Shown one piece after another: positions 48,845 through 58,916 of a stretch of DNA of 64,000 nt. The notes under the pieces were generated by a model, which searched no databases, had not been told where the DNA came from, and saw nothing but the letters and a program-made list of their open reading frames with translations. The position numbers and the translations under genes were made by a program. Numbering within the stretch: the stretch's first letter is position 1; each line of letters opens with the position of its first letter. Source of the DNA: Paramyrothecium sp. XJ0827 (Eukaryota; Ascomycota; Sordariomycetes; Hypocreales; Stachybotryaceae); the NCBI GenBank assembly GCA_020881915.1, contig JAJFPB010000004.1, forward strand, positions 2,480,001 through 2,544,000, in the 5' to 3' direction.

Positions 48845-50089
48845 CTACAAATCAACGTGCTGGTGCGTGGTCGTGTCTTGTTGCCTCAACGCCGCCAACC
48901 TGTCATGGACATCCTTGCTCCAATGCTCGTCGTCTCCCTTGTTGACCGCCAGGATCCTGCCGACGTGGTAGTCCCAGCAGCCCTCCTCGGTAGACGACGC
49001 CTTGCCCTGGCACTGCGCGTCGTCGAGCTTCGAGGCCGTGGGCCACTGGCCCAGCTTCGCGCCCATGTCTGCGTCGAGGAAGTTGTCCAGCACCAGCTGT
49101 CCGACCTTGCGCTGCGCCCCGGCCCACTCCTGGCTCTCGGGAACCAAGACCTCGAGGAGCCTTCCCATGCCACCGTGCTTCATGAACTCCTCCCGGATCG
49201 AGTCGTCTTTGATGAGGCCGTTGATCGTCGCCACCTTGGCCTTGGCCATGAGCGCCGCAGCCTTGGACTTGGACACATTTGTAGTGTCGGCAGGGACAAA
49301 ACTAGAGTAAAAGCTCTTGTTCAGGGTCGCACCGTCCCGGGGACACTGCGCGGCCATGATGTCAGGCCAAGCCTTAGTGACCTCCTTCAACGCCGAGGGG
49401 TTGTTCTGCAGGGCGCCCGACATGATCATGGCCGCCTGGTGGTCCCACGGCTTGGCGCCTTCGGTCGCTACCGGGCTCTGGTCCGCCATGAGGCAGAGAA
49501 GTGCCTTGACGGCCTCAGGGTCCTCCGCGATCTTCAGGCCGTAGTACATGTCATGCGAAATTTCCTCCAGACTCTCCAGAGCGTCGTCGAAAGCCTCACT
49601 TTTCGTAGCCACGCCGCTCTTGAGCAGCTCCAACGCCTCAACAAAGGATGACTGGGTGCCGTGTTCAGGCTCCTTGATCTTGCCAACCGGCTCGTAGGCC
49701 GGAGCTCCCTTGGGGATAACAGGAGTATCGACATCAGGTTGTTCCGGGTCAACGAGAACAACCGCCGAGTCAACGGGAAGACCTTCTAAGGCAGGGTTCT
49801 CCTCATCGGGAACATTGATTTTGGCTTCTCTCTTGCCCGTCCAGACGTTGAGACGAATGTGGAGGCCGTTGGGCAGGTCCTGGTCATCATGGACAATCTG
49901 AAACTCGTCGGTGGGCTCGAAGAGGCGGGGATAACAGTCCTTGGGGTCAGACGTGTGGCATATCAAATCCGATTTCGAGGACGGGGTGTTTTGAGAAGCG
50001 GCTGTGAATGGGAGGGATGAGACAAGGGCCAGGGAGGTGAGGGCAAGGAGAAAGGTGGCCCATGCCGCCGTGGGCCGTGACCGTGCCAT
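48845..50089 (-). CDS. SIL1: SIL1, nucleotide exchange factor for ER Hsp70 (Kar2/BiP)
   Basis: Releases ADP from BiP in the ER lumen and so supports protein import and folding. The single exon encodes 414 residues. The signal peptide is at the start (TFLLALTSLALVSSLPFTAA). The diagnostic Sil1 N-terminal box follows: DLICHTSDPKDCYPRLFEPT, then EFQIVHDDQDLPNGLHIRLN and WTGKREAKINVP. The rest forms helical armadillo-like repeats (EALELLKSGVATKSEAFDDA, LESLEEISHDMYYGLKIAED). The protein ends QHVDL. HDEL is the normal fungal ER-retrieval signal, so HVDL is a variant at the third-last position. GC-rich codon use matches its upstream neighbours. Identification is secure; whether HVDL works for retention is open. 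Confidence 0.94.
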   Translation of the reverse strand: MARSRPTAAWATFLLALTSLALVSSLPFTAASQNTPSSKSDLICHTSDPKDCYPRLFEPTDEFQIVHDDQDLPNGLHIRLNVWTGKREAKINVPDEENPALEGLPVDSAVVLVDPEQPDVDTPVIPKGAPAYEPVGKIKEPEHGTQSSFVEALELLKSGVATKSEAFDDALESLEEISHDMYYGLKIAEDPEAVKALLCLMADQSPVATEGAKPWDHQAAMIMSGALQNNPSALKEVTKAWPDIMAAQCPRDGATLNKSFYSSFVPADTTNVSKSKAAALMAKAKVATINGLIKDDSIREEFMKHGGMGRLLEVLVPESQEWAGAQRKVGQLVLDNFLDADMGAKLGQWPTASKLDDAQCQGKASSTEEGCWDYHVGRILAVNKGDDEHWSKDVHDRLAALRQQDTTTHQHVDL

Positions 50090-50680
50090 CTGAGGGAGGG
50101 CTGTGTGGTATCGGCGGACGCCGAAGAGTGTGCTGTAGAAATGTGATGCGAAAGATGTGGATGAGATGGGGGAGGACTCTATTAGTGTCCAGGTGTCGTT
50201 TGCGCCGCAAGAGGGGACTCAATAAAAACAGGGTATCGTTGGATGCAGCTAAGAGCAGACTGAGTCTGAGCCCGACAGAGGACGAAATAGAAACAACAGC
50301 TTATGCTCGGAATGCAAGGAGATAAAAAAGAATAGAAAGCTTCGTAGTTTGGAGGAAGAAAGCTAAAGAATTCCGTGTTCCAGTTTATGAGTCAAACACG
50401 GTCATAAAGAGGACACTTGTTGATACACCTCAGCCGTTTGGTAGGATAGACCTAGGCACCGTACAGTAACAGTGCTGTAAGGTCCTAGGTATGGAGACGT
50501 TGGCCAAGTGAGGCAAGGGGCCACATGGGCGTAGAAGTCCCTAGAACTGACAGCCTGTCCAGCTCCACAAGAGGCAAAGTTCTGGTGCGGACTGTTGGCA
50601 TTTTCTTATTGGTTCGCGAGTCGCCGCTAACGTAAGGTACGCCCAAAAAAAAATGATACCGCAAAGTCAGCAGCCTACTA
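50090..50680. promoter_or_regulatory. SIL1 promoter region
   Basis: The first about 300 bp carry AG-rich plus-strand sequence, that is, CT-rich on the coding strand, common in fungal promoters. No clear unfolded-protein-response element was recognised. Confidence 0.4.
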
Positions 50681-50875
50681 AAAGATACTGTGAGTTAATT
50701 GTTATTTCATTCAAGTCTCTCTAGGACTCTATATGAATATAAATAATAGGTATTAAATTGGTAAGATGAATGAGTGTTCTAAAGAATTTATATATCTTTT
50801 AAAAGCTTTTTATTGCTATTACTTACTGGATTTTGGTTTGCGGTCTACGAGTTTTTACTAGTTGCGTGGGTACTT
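50681..50875. other. Sharply AT-rich island
   Basis: About 195 bp rich in TA, AATAAA-like and TTTAAA-like runs (for example TATATGAATATAAATAATAG). It is far more AT-rich than the rest of the window. No ORF is present. It could be a scrap of RIP-mutated transposon or an AT-rich promoter patch. Confidence 0.5.
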
Positions 50876-51627
50876 ACCTACCTTAAATAAGCATCCGGCC
50901 TGCTTATTCATCGATTCCACTACACCGCACTGGCGGGTCGCAATCTTCACTCACGCGAGCATGAAGTCAACGTGAGGTACAGCAAGCAACGTAAAGTTGT
51001 CCCGTCATATTGACTTTCGCCGGGACGAGTAGCGGGACACGTGTTCCGGCGACCCAGCAGGCTGGACGTCGGCCCAATGCGCGATGACGGCAATGGGTTG
51101 AGCTTGAGCAGTCGATGCCTCCGCCCGAAGGCTCATGAAAAGCAATAGACCCTTTCTCTCTGCTCAGGTAAGGTATCCAGACGGCCATGCTCCCCGGTTA
51201 CCAACGTAACGCAGCCGTCATTGCTGGCGGCCACCTCCCCAGAAACAATACCTTCCTAGCGGCACCGCTCCATGGCATGCATCTGGATCTATTGTTCTGG
51301 TGGATCTACACGCGAGGACGGCGGTGCGGTTGGCCGGAGAGGGAAGCGTTGCAGGAGACATTGTCTCAACAAAACAATAAGCCCATTCCAGCGACTGGAC
51401 GCAGCAACCCCCTGTAGAAGCCAAAGTTACCTTGGAAGCCGCTTCCGTCATTCCACATGCAGCCCGTGGTTGGGAACGCACTCAGAAAGGTTGTAGAAGT
51501 ATAAGAGGATGATAAGTAGGCTCCGGCAACTAGTGTCGAAGCGGACGAACGAAAGTGAATGGAACATCTAAACAACTGCTCTTCTTTGTCCACCGAAACA
51601 AGCCTGACAAGCTACACATCGGCGACC
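50876..51627. other. Spacer upstream of the His-rich ORF
   Basis: About 750 bp with one AGGTAAGG motif (51166-51173). Frames here show no family features. Confidence 0.4.
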
Positions 51628-51633
51628 TATAAA
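51628..51633 (+). promoter_or_regulatory. TATA box before the His-rich ORF
   Basis: TATAAA lies 27 nt before the first ATG (51655) and 39 nt before the second in-frame ATG (51667). This short spacing favours the second ATG, which also has the better context (GCCATGG). Confidence 0.45.
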
Positions 51634-51654
51634 CCAACCTAAACTGAAGACCAA

Positions 51655-51984
51655 ATGCCAGGAGCCATGGCTCATCCCACAATCCTCCTCTGCCTGGCGC
51701 TCCTCTTCCTGGCGACCTGCCTCCACGCGGCGCCGACGCACCGCCACCACGGGCTCGCACGCATGAACCTCGCCCACGACCACCACCACCACCACCACCA
51801 CGGCCAGCAGCGCCACCACCACTACCGCGGGATGCCGCACGACAGCGTCGCCGTCGCGGCGGCGCCCGAGCCCCACGCGGCCCGCAGCAGAGCCTACGAC
51901 CCGGAGATCATCGAGGCGATCGCGCTGAGCTCCACGAGGTCGAGCGGCGGCGGCTTCGTCGACGACACGTCGCTGAGGGTCTGA
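51655..51984 (+). CDS. Small secreted His-rich protein
   Basis: A 109-residue frame (105 if it starts at the second ATG, 51667). The start MAHPTILLCLALLFLATCLH followed by AAP is a strong secretory signal peptide. The mature part opens with a histidine-rich stretch (THRHHG, then HDHHHHHHH, then RHHHYRG), then an Ala/Ser-rich tail with DPEIIEAIALSS. There are no cysteines beyond the signal. Third codon positions are strongly G/C, as in the nearby SIL1 and REX genes, which supports coding. I recognise no family. Histidine runs can bind Zn, Cu or Ni, so metal binding at the cell surface is a possible role, but this is inference. Confidence 0.6.
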   Translation: MPGAMAHPTILLCLALLFLATCLHAAPTHRHHGLARMNLAHDHHHHHHHGQQRHHHYRGMPHDSVAVAAAPEPHAARSRAYDPEIIEAIALSSTRSSGGGFVDDTSLRV

Positions 51985-53084
51985 GCCAGCCGAGACCTAG
52001 CGGGGCGGTCGAAGGCGAGAAGTGCTGGATTATGGAAGAAGAAGAAGAGAGAAGAACAGCAGTTTGGAGGAAGCGACGCGGCCGATCAAGGAGCTTCCGG
52101 CGGGACATGAAACAGCTGGTGTATACTTAAAGAACATATATCTCGGAGTTTTGGCGCCATGCGCAGCGGTTTCAATTGGATCCATTTTCTGTTTCCGTTT
52201 CCGTTTCCATTTCCGTTCCCTCAGGTGTTCTTCTGGCACTGGCACCAAGATGGTCAATGAAAACCTGAAACGGGGGAACACTTGTATATTTTTTTCGTGA
52301 CAACCCGTCGCTACCTTACGCCAGTAAGCCAAGCTGAGCTAAACCGTGAGCAGGGCCAGATGCCGAAACCAGGTTGTCACAGAAGACGATTGCCATGGCT
52401 AAGTTAGCCGTTCGGTACCTTACTTACGGTGCTCGTTAGTGTGAACACGATGCTTGGCTCCCCTGAAAACGACACAACAGCACTGTTCAGGCCTGCTGCG
52501 GTTGGCGGGGTCATCTCCCGCAGCCCATCTCCCTACCTTACCTCTACTCTGTACCTCTGCCTCTACCTTACCTCACTTTGGCCTGCTGCAACCAGCTCCG
52601 GTGCAGTAACCCCCCGGAAATTGCCGTTGCGGACGGACTGGCCATTTGCCAAAAAGCCGTCGTGAGAATACCGTCGCCAAAAGCCATCGTACCATACCTG
52701 GCCTCCGAGGTCAAGTCAGATACCTTACCTGACCTTGCTCGCGGGAGCTCGGGACTTTTAGCTCCAAGTGAGCGAAGTGCACCACGCTATCTTGCCTGCG
52801 CTCCACTCACATGCAGACCTTCTGAAGCACGTCTGGCAACTTCTTCTGCCCAAATCTCCTATTCAACGCCCCCCTCCCAAGCGCAACCATTGATCCCAAG
52901 CATCCGTTTGGCGATTGTCGGCATTGCCTTATCGTCTGCTGCCTTGTGGACACCGCTCATCGTCCCTTTCTCGGACCTACTAGAGCTCCCTCGCTGCGCG
53001 CACCGGCAGCCATCTCTTCATCGCAACCAAACCCATCGTCATCCATCCCGACCTACTTCGCGACCCTTCCATCCCACGCGCACA
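51985..53084. promoter_or_regulatory. 3' flank of His-rich ORF and promoter of glutaredoxin gene
   Basis: It contains CCTTACCT at 52536-52543, 52566-52573 and 52722-52729, and a CCGTTTCC/GTTTCCATTTCC run near 52190-52210. An open frame extends upstream of the glutaredoxin ATG from 52578 but has no conserved content. Confidence 0.45.
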
Positions 53085-53990
53085 ATGCCTTCGCCGCGTA
53101 GACTGCGCCTCCTCATGGTGGCCGTCTTGGCGACCGTCGTTCTCATCTTGTTCTACACCTCCGGCCTCGAGAGCAAGCGAGATCCCGACACGAGGACCCT
53201 GCAAGACTTCTACCAGAAAACCGTCAACGCCATGGATGGGAAAAGCACGAGGGGCCAGGCGGTGGTGGATTCGCAGACGGGCAACAAGGCCGGCCACATC
53301 CCCGCCGACAAGGACGCAGATGGCGATGTCGACGAGGACGACCAGGTGGCTGCGCAGAAGATGCAGCAGCGCTTGAAGGCCGCCGAGCTCAAGGCTAAGG
53401 ACAAGGCGAATGAGAAGGGTGGCTTGCGGCCGGATCCTCCGAGCAACGTTGTCGGAGTCGGCAGCTCAGCCGATGGTCAGAAGAAGAAGAACAAGGGTGC
53501 TGTGGCCAACAAGGAAACCGACGACCCCGAAGCCAAGACGGAGGAGACGCCGGAGCAGCACGAAGCAGAGCAGGAGCTCAATGCCATCCTCGAGAAGGCT
53601 CCAGGTGAGTATCAATAAGTATCTCCAGCCCGCACCAATCGCTAACCTGGAGATCCATCAGTCATCATCTTCTCCAAGAGCTACTGCCCCTTCTCGAAAC
53701 GCGCCAAGGGAGTGCTCCTCGAGAAGTACTCCATCACCCCCGAGCCGTACGTCGTCGAGCTGGACGAGCATAAGCTGGGCTCCCAGCTGCAAGATGCGCT
53801 GCTCGAGCTGACCGGGCGCCGCACCGTTCCCAACATCATGATCTACGGCCGCAGCATCGGCGGCGCTGACGACATCATCGAGCTGGACAACAACGACAAA
53901 CTCGTGGCGAAGATTAAGGAGCTCGGACGAAACCGCGTCGAGGTGGTTGAGCGGTTTGTGGCGAAGGACGTAAAGGACCATGGCATCTAA
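53085..53990 (+). CDS. Membrane-anchored monothiol glutaredoxin (Grx6/7-like)
   Basis: Glutathione-dependent thiol oxidoreductase of the early secretory pathway. Exons 53085..53604 and 53662..53990, with a 57-nt GT-AG intron and CTAAC branch site, encode 282 residues. An N-terminal signal anchor (LRLLMVAVLATVVLILFYTS) is followed by a charged Lys/Glu-rich lumenal linker to about residue 165. The glutaredoxin fold then starts with VIIFSKSYCPFSKRAK. The active site is CPFS (Cys182 to Ser185), monothiol like CPYS of yeast Grx7. The cis-Pro loop TVPNIMIYG and GSIGG-like SIGGADD for glutathione binding are present. The ATG chosen is the first before the anchor. Class is secure; Golgi/ER location follows from the anchor and family. 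Confidence 0.92.
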
Positions 53991-54771
53991 GAATGAATTT
54001 CGATCGATCCGGCGACGCTACTCGAATGCACGATTGGTTTGATAATGTCTATTGCTGACCGTTTTCTTGTCTGTTTGCTTTCTTCGGAGTGATGTAGCTG
54101 GACGGGCTTTCAAAAGGGCGGCAATCTGGTTGCAAGAACCAGCTGAAGCAGCTATCAAGGGCCTTTAACGGGGATGGTGTTCGGCGTCATGGATTTCATG
54201 GAGGCACGGTAGGGGTTACTTCCAGTTTACGAATGCTGTTCCTGCGGGACAATGTACAGTAGTAGGAGAGGCTTACCTTAATACGCTCACGAGGCCGATA
54301 CGTAAGGTATCTGGGCTAGAAGCTGCCTATACGATTTTCACGAGCAAGATCTGTGATGTGCTTGAGGGAAACCACGTGCCTAACATCTGACAATAGGCAA
54401 TGGGCATTTTGGCCATTCACCAAAGGGCTGCGCAGGAGCACAATCTGGGCCCGCCATTCATTGTCCCTGCCATGATTCACAGCATACTTTCAATGCGCGA
54501 GAGGAAAGTAGCATGGTGACAATAGCGAGGCAGTGATAGCGGGAGCGCTGCGGCGGCCAGTTCGCATTGTGCTCCAACCATGACTTACAACTCGGCATTC
54601 CCAGCATCTCGCGATTGGGATTATTGTTCCATTCGTTGCCCGCCGGCACTTTCTTGGCATTTAGCGTTTTCGAACATTATTAGCACAATCCTTGTGCATA
54701 CGAGAGGTTTTCGAGATCCCGAGTACGAATAGCCGACACCCCCGTCACTCGATTTTCTCGTCTTGCCAGCC
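53991..54771. other. Spacer between glutaredoxin and F-box-like genes
   Basis: 781 bp. It holds the glutaredoxin 3' flank and the next gene's promoter. No further gene or RNA is seen. Confidence 0.45.
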
Positions 54772-55864
54772 ATGGCTTCGCCAACGCCCAAACTCAGCCC
54801 CGACATCTTGTTGATGGTGGCTGAGAACTGCGACTTCAGCACAATCATGAAACTACGCGAGATTCCGGTGAGGGCCCCCGGCCCCCGGGCAAACTCATGA
54901 GCTGGACTAATCTGGAAACGGCCAGATCTTCAAATCCTTCTTGGACAACTATCAGAAGAGCATCGTACGGAACATCCATGAATCAGCCTTCGTCCCGACT
55001 ATCAACAGAGGACATATACTCGATACGGTTGTGGACCGTCAGCGAGAGGTCGTATCCAAAGACACGTGGGGGTCGGTCAGGACGCTAGAGCAGCGTGAAG
55101 AAGCCATCGAGTCAATATTGGACGGCGCCTCGGTCCAGCTCGACGATACCTCCAAGTGGCCACGTCTGAACACGCTTTATCAGACTAGGTTGCGACACAT
55201 TCTGAAGCGGGCCCTCTATCGCCTAGACGCCGTAGCCGATGTCGAAGCTTCCGTCGTGCACACGTTTGGTACCTGGGGGCCTGCGGCGCAATGGTCAAGC
55301 TCGCAAAGTTACAGCCCGGAGAATGAGCTGGCCAATACGTGGCTGTGGAAGCTGAATGACGTGCGGAACCAAATATCACCTTTATCCTCCATGCGAAGAG
55401 AGATTCGAAGCGCGCAAATCAAGTATCTGAAGAGTCTCGATCACGTGGAGCTCATTGGGATACTTGTCCTAGTGTTCATAGCCACGGAGAGCTCGTGGGA
55501 GAAGCTGTCCACGAGTGACTTCGACGACCTCCAAGCGTATCACGTCGTGTCCTTCAGAGAAGCACTGGTGCGGCACGGAAGCAGTTTCCTGAAAAGCCGC
55601 TCGAGCAGCGCCAGAGACAGTGGCGCGAGCCATTCCTCGAACCTGAAAGACATCGCCGCATTCGACGCCAAGGTCTTTGAGGCAGACGGCGACACCTCTG
55701 CGAAGATGCCAGGGCTGCACATGTACGTGATGATGGAGCTCAGAGGTCGTCTAGATGTACGAGGTGGTGAGGTGGAGGAGCGTGCTCTTCTGCACGCCCA
55801 CGAGATGGTCACAGGCACAAGGGTAACTCAGCTGGGTAATTCGATATTCGCGACCCCATTATAG
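54772..55864 (+). CDS. F-box-like domain protein of unknown function
   Basis: Exons 54772..54867 and 54926..55864, with a 58-nt GT-AG intron and GACTAATC branch site, encode 344 residues. The start MASPTPKLSPDILLMVAENC and continuation STIMKLREIPIFKSFLDNY fit a degenerate F-box (LsPdIl..ia....fst.mkLr), the motif that binds Skp1 in SCF ubiquitin ligases. The rest is helical with no recognisable substrate-binding repeats. It includes EQREEAIESILDGASVQLDD, SAQIKYLKSLDHVELIGILV and WEKLSTSDFDDLQAYHVVSF. Many fungi carry expanded, poorly conserved families of this kind. The gene model is good; the F-box call is moderate. Confidence 0.75.
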
Positions 55865-56588
55865 CATTGGCAATGGAATGTCGTGGCGAGGTGGGCCGGA
55901 GTATATGCTTTGGGGCGATGTTTTAGCGGTTGGCTGTGATGGTGGCCCGGAGCACGGTGTTTTACGGAGTTTGCCATGGCAGCATTTGACTGAGCGTCAT
56001 CTTTCGCACGGATGGAAGTGTTATACGTGTATACATTGTTGTTCCCTCTAGAATTGCATTCATAAGAGAAGACGTACTCCAGGGTGCCCACTCGCAGCAG
56101 CTGCATCGTGACGCTACCCCGAATCCATGCGAATCTGGAAGCCTTCCACGCGTTGGCCCCTCGGAGCTTAGCCATGCAGCCCATTGCTTAGCCCTGCAGG
56201 ACGAGAAGCATTGGATATCGCGATGCAGCTCGGGGCTTGGCGAGGGATTGGAAGCTGGCCTATCGCCGCGCGAGGCCGCCCACCCCCCTTAGATCCCGAG
56301 GGTGTTTGATAAGCTTAGAGTGTTCAGCTCAGCCCGGCAGAGAAGGGGGTGGGGGGTTGACACATGATGAAGCTCGCAATCAGAAGGTGGGTGACGAAGG
56401 CTAGGGAGGGCGACAAGCGGAAGGACATGACATGGGAATTTGGGTTGTCGAAAAGAACCATTGGGAGGAAGCTCTGTTGACGGCGTCACAAGCTAAAAGG
56501 TGGCATAAGGTAGTTAGTTGTTCAAAGTAGTGATGCCGAGCATGAGCAAGTTTAGTAAACGAGCGAGAGAATGAGGAGAGGTAAGCTA

Positions 56589-56616
56589 AGGTAAGGTAAG
56601 GTAAGGTACCTTACCT
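56589..56616. repeat. AGGTAAGG array with 18-nt palindrome
   Basis: Three overlapping AGGTAAGG units lead into the perfect palindrome AGGTAAGGTACCTTACCT at 56599-56616. This is the densest example of the dispersed motif. Confidence 0.8.
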
Positions 56617-56954
56617 AGCAGCTAAGGTGTTGGGGGGGGCATTGTTCCTGGCCGTGGTAGCGCGCAGAGCAGACTGGCACTGCGCCGGTACATGCGCACT
56701 ACCACGGTTCGGCTTGGTTCAGCTTGCTGCATGTGTGGATGGACAGAAGCCGACAGCGCGGATCGGTGCTTGGGTTTAAAAAGCGGCTGGGCTGCCTGCC
56801 CTCGAACTGCGTTTCTTACAGGCTCATTTGTGGTTTCTTGCTTCGTCTCCTTGTCCGTGACCAGTGTGATGAAGTGATCCTTTCACGTATCCAGGATCAG
56901 ACGGTGACGATAGAATCGCAGCACCACATTCTGCTACCCAGCTTTTCATTGTCC

Positions 56955-56957
<3 letters not shown>

Positions 56958-56996
<39 letters not shown>
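56958..56996 (+). repeat. (CT)n dinucleotide repeat, 39 nt
   Basis: An uninterrupted CT run about 112 bp upstream of the ATG at 57108. Pyrimidine tracts close to the start site are frequent in fungal promoters. Confidence 0.85.
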
Positions 56997-56999
<3 letters not shown>

Positions 57000-57107
57000 C
57001 CTCCACCGCGGCCGTCGCCCTTGCTCCTCAAGTGACCAACACCAACCACACAACTGTGTTACTCACCTCCCCGCTCAGCAGCCAGCGACCATCAAGGAGC
57101 CACCACC

Positions 57108-57383
57108 ATGGGCCGCGCCTCCACCAGCTCCGAGGTGTCGTCGACCCTGTCCGACGCGACGACGGTGCGGTCCTACGCGAAGGAGGACCCGCCCCCGGCC
57201 GCCGGCGTCGAGGCCAAGCCGGCGCAGCGCCGGGGCCTGCGGCAAAAGGCCCGCGACGTCCTCGCCGACATGGGCAGCCCGCCCACCGCCCGGCACGACG
57301 CCAAGGCCGGCAAGCCCACCCAGGACTACACGGACCTGGGCCTGCTCGGGTCCGTGGTGACGGCCAAGACGGCCCACATCTGA
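57108..57383 (+). CDS. Small hydrophilic protein, unknown function
   Basis: A 91-residue single-exon frame with a strong start context (CACCACCATGGGC). It begins MGRASTSSEVSSTLSDATTV and contains KARDVLADMGSPPTARHDAK and TQDYTDLGLLGSVVTAKTAH. The composition is charged and Ser/Thr/Ala-rich, with no signal peptide, membrane segment or cysteine. Third codon positions are almost all G or C, in contrast to the flanking DNA, which argues for real coding. An upstream CT tract would fit a promoter. The Gly at position 2 could allow myristoylation, but this is speculative. I recognise no named family. Confidence 0.65.
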   Translation: MGRASTSSEVSSTLSDATTVRSYAKEDPPPAAGVEAKPAQRRGLRQKARDVLADMGSPPTARHDAKAGKPTQDYTDLGLLGSVVTAKTAHI

Positions 57384-58486
57384 ACGGAGGAGTGATGAGT
57401 GTGGGACATGGGGGGCCGGTCTATGTGGTGCCGTCTCCATTGCTCCTCTGGATGCCTTCACGATATTGAAGTTCTACGCTGTTGTTTTTGGTTCTTTGAC
57501 AAACTATCGTTAGGGGGTTCTCGTGCTAGCCTGTTGATTTTTGCTTTTCATCTTTACACCCCCTTCCTCCTCACAGCTCATAGCACAATTGCTAGAGAAT
57601 GAAGTCTGAATTTTGGAGCGCAGTTCCAGCTGGCGGCGCGAGGTTCACATGATTGGCCGCTGCGTAGCCATGAACACAAACCCCCCTCCCTACTTCTGGC
57701 TCCAACGACATCCGATCAGGGCCCTCGTGGGTGCCGGCTCCGCGGGACAGCTCTTGGCTTCGTGCTGGTCGGGAACGTGCTGCGACACATAGTTATGGGG
57801 AATAATGTGGAACAAATTGATCGGCCCTTCCTGGGGCCTGGAACAAAAAAATGGAGTTTCGTTCGAGTCTAGATTTGGTTCCACATTCCCACAAACTTTC
57901 CGTCCCGTGCCCTGAACTTTGGTGACGAGCGATTCATGTCCCCCTGCCCAACCTTCCGTGTGCGCCAGTCAGCGTATGGAGGTCGAGCTATGTGAAGCGG
58001 AGCGGCGGGAGGGTGTGAGGGTGTGAGGGTGTGAGAATGACAAATTGTTTCCTCCATTTGCGATGGGTCCTCTCGCCACGAGGGCCAGCCAACCTAACGT
58101 ACCTAAGTATAGGTAGTCTCGGTGGCCCAAGGTGATGCTAGTTCCACTGTTGGAAATGGCACATCCGTATCAAGAGACATCTATCAGCTACTGCTAGCAT
58201 TCGCGCGTAGAAACAGCAAGATCTCCATCCTATTCCCATACTTGTGATACATTGGGGCACTTTTGATGATTGTATAGGCAAAGTGATATGGAGAAGACTG
58301 AAATTCAGAGCCGGAACTTCAAATGTAAGCATTCCAACTTTGTTTCTTATAGATATCAAGCATTGTCGTAGGGTCGGACCAAGGTGCGGAGACCATGGAG
58401 TATTCAATTAGATAGAAGCTTTCCCTTGCACATCTGAATCCACTGCCGTGTCATTTAAAGCGGCCCATGCGTTCCTTTCAACGGTT
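57384..58486. other. Spacer with short direct repeat
   Basis: About 1.1 kb. It includes three tandem GGGTGTGA units at 58011-58034. No gene is supported. Confidence 0.45.
58011..58034 (+). repeat. Tandem repeat (GGGTGTGA)x3
   Basis: Three perfect adjacent 8-nt units. The telomere-like look (GGGTGTGA) is coincidental in this internal position; fungal telomeres are TTAGGG. Confidence 0.75.
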
Positions 58487-58837
58487 CTACTGGCAAACAG
58501 ATGCAAGCCTTGTACGATCGTAAACATTCGTTGTGCTGAGCAGAGAGCTGAGATGCACGCGGCCGTGGGCCGGGAAATCTAATGGGTCGATGCAGCCAAA
58601 TGGAGACGTCGTCAAGAGTTGAGAAAAAATAGCATCAAATGCTAGTACCGACCACATATAAGCCAGATCCAGTTCCATAACCACATACTCGTCCTGAGCT
58701 GTGCTCTTGTCCCAGAGGCAGGTGTGCCTTTCATTCGTGCACCCTACTGTGCGAACCCACTTGAACGCCGTATAACAATAGTCCCCATCATTCATAGCTG
58801 AAGATCCCAAAACATTAGGCAGGTAGCCTGCTACCAT
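58487..58837 (-). other. Unassigned open frame (possible gene fragment)
   Basis: From an in-frame ATG at 58837 the frame gives about 116 residues, with a Trp/Tyr/Cys-containing stretch (DGDYCYTAFKWVRTVGC, then HTCLWDKS) that looks more protein-like than most frames here. A stop lies shortly upstream and no splice partners were found. It sits 80 bp beyond the 3' end of the Zn2Cys6 gene, on the same strand. It may be a pseudogene fragment, one exon of an unmodelled gene, or chance. Confidence 0.15.
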
Positions 58838-58916
58838 TTCACAAATCCGCACGGCCCATAATCATACAAGCACGGTATCAAACTCCGAAGCAGAGGCGAA
58901 GATAAAGGCTCTGCCC

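Larger units (their letters stand above)
55865..57107. other. Intergenic region with AGGTAAGG array and CT repeat
   Basis: About 1.2 kb with no supportable gene apart from the repeats listed separately. The final part is the promoter and leader of the small gene at 57108. Confidence 0.5.

Noticed and set aside
48857..49651. 264-codon plus-strand frame
   Set aside because: Antisense shadow of SIL1.
58011..58034. Telomere-like repeat
   Set aside because: Only three GGGTGTGA units, internal, and different from the TTAGGG of filamentous fungi.
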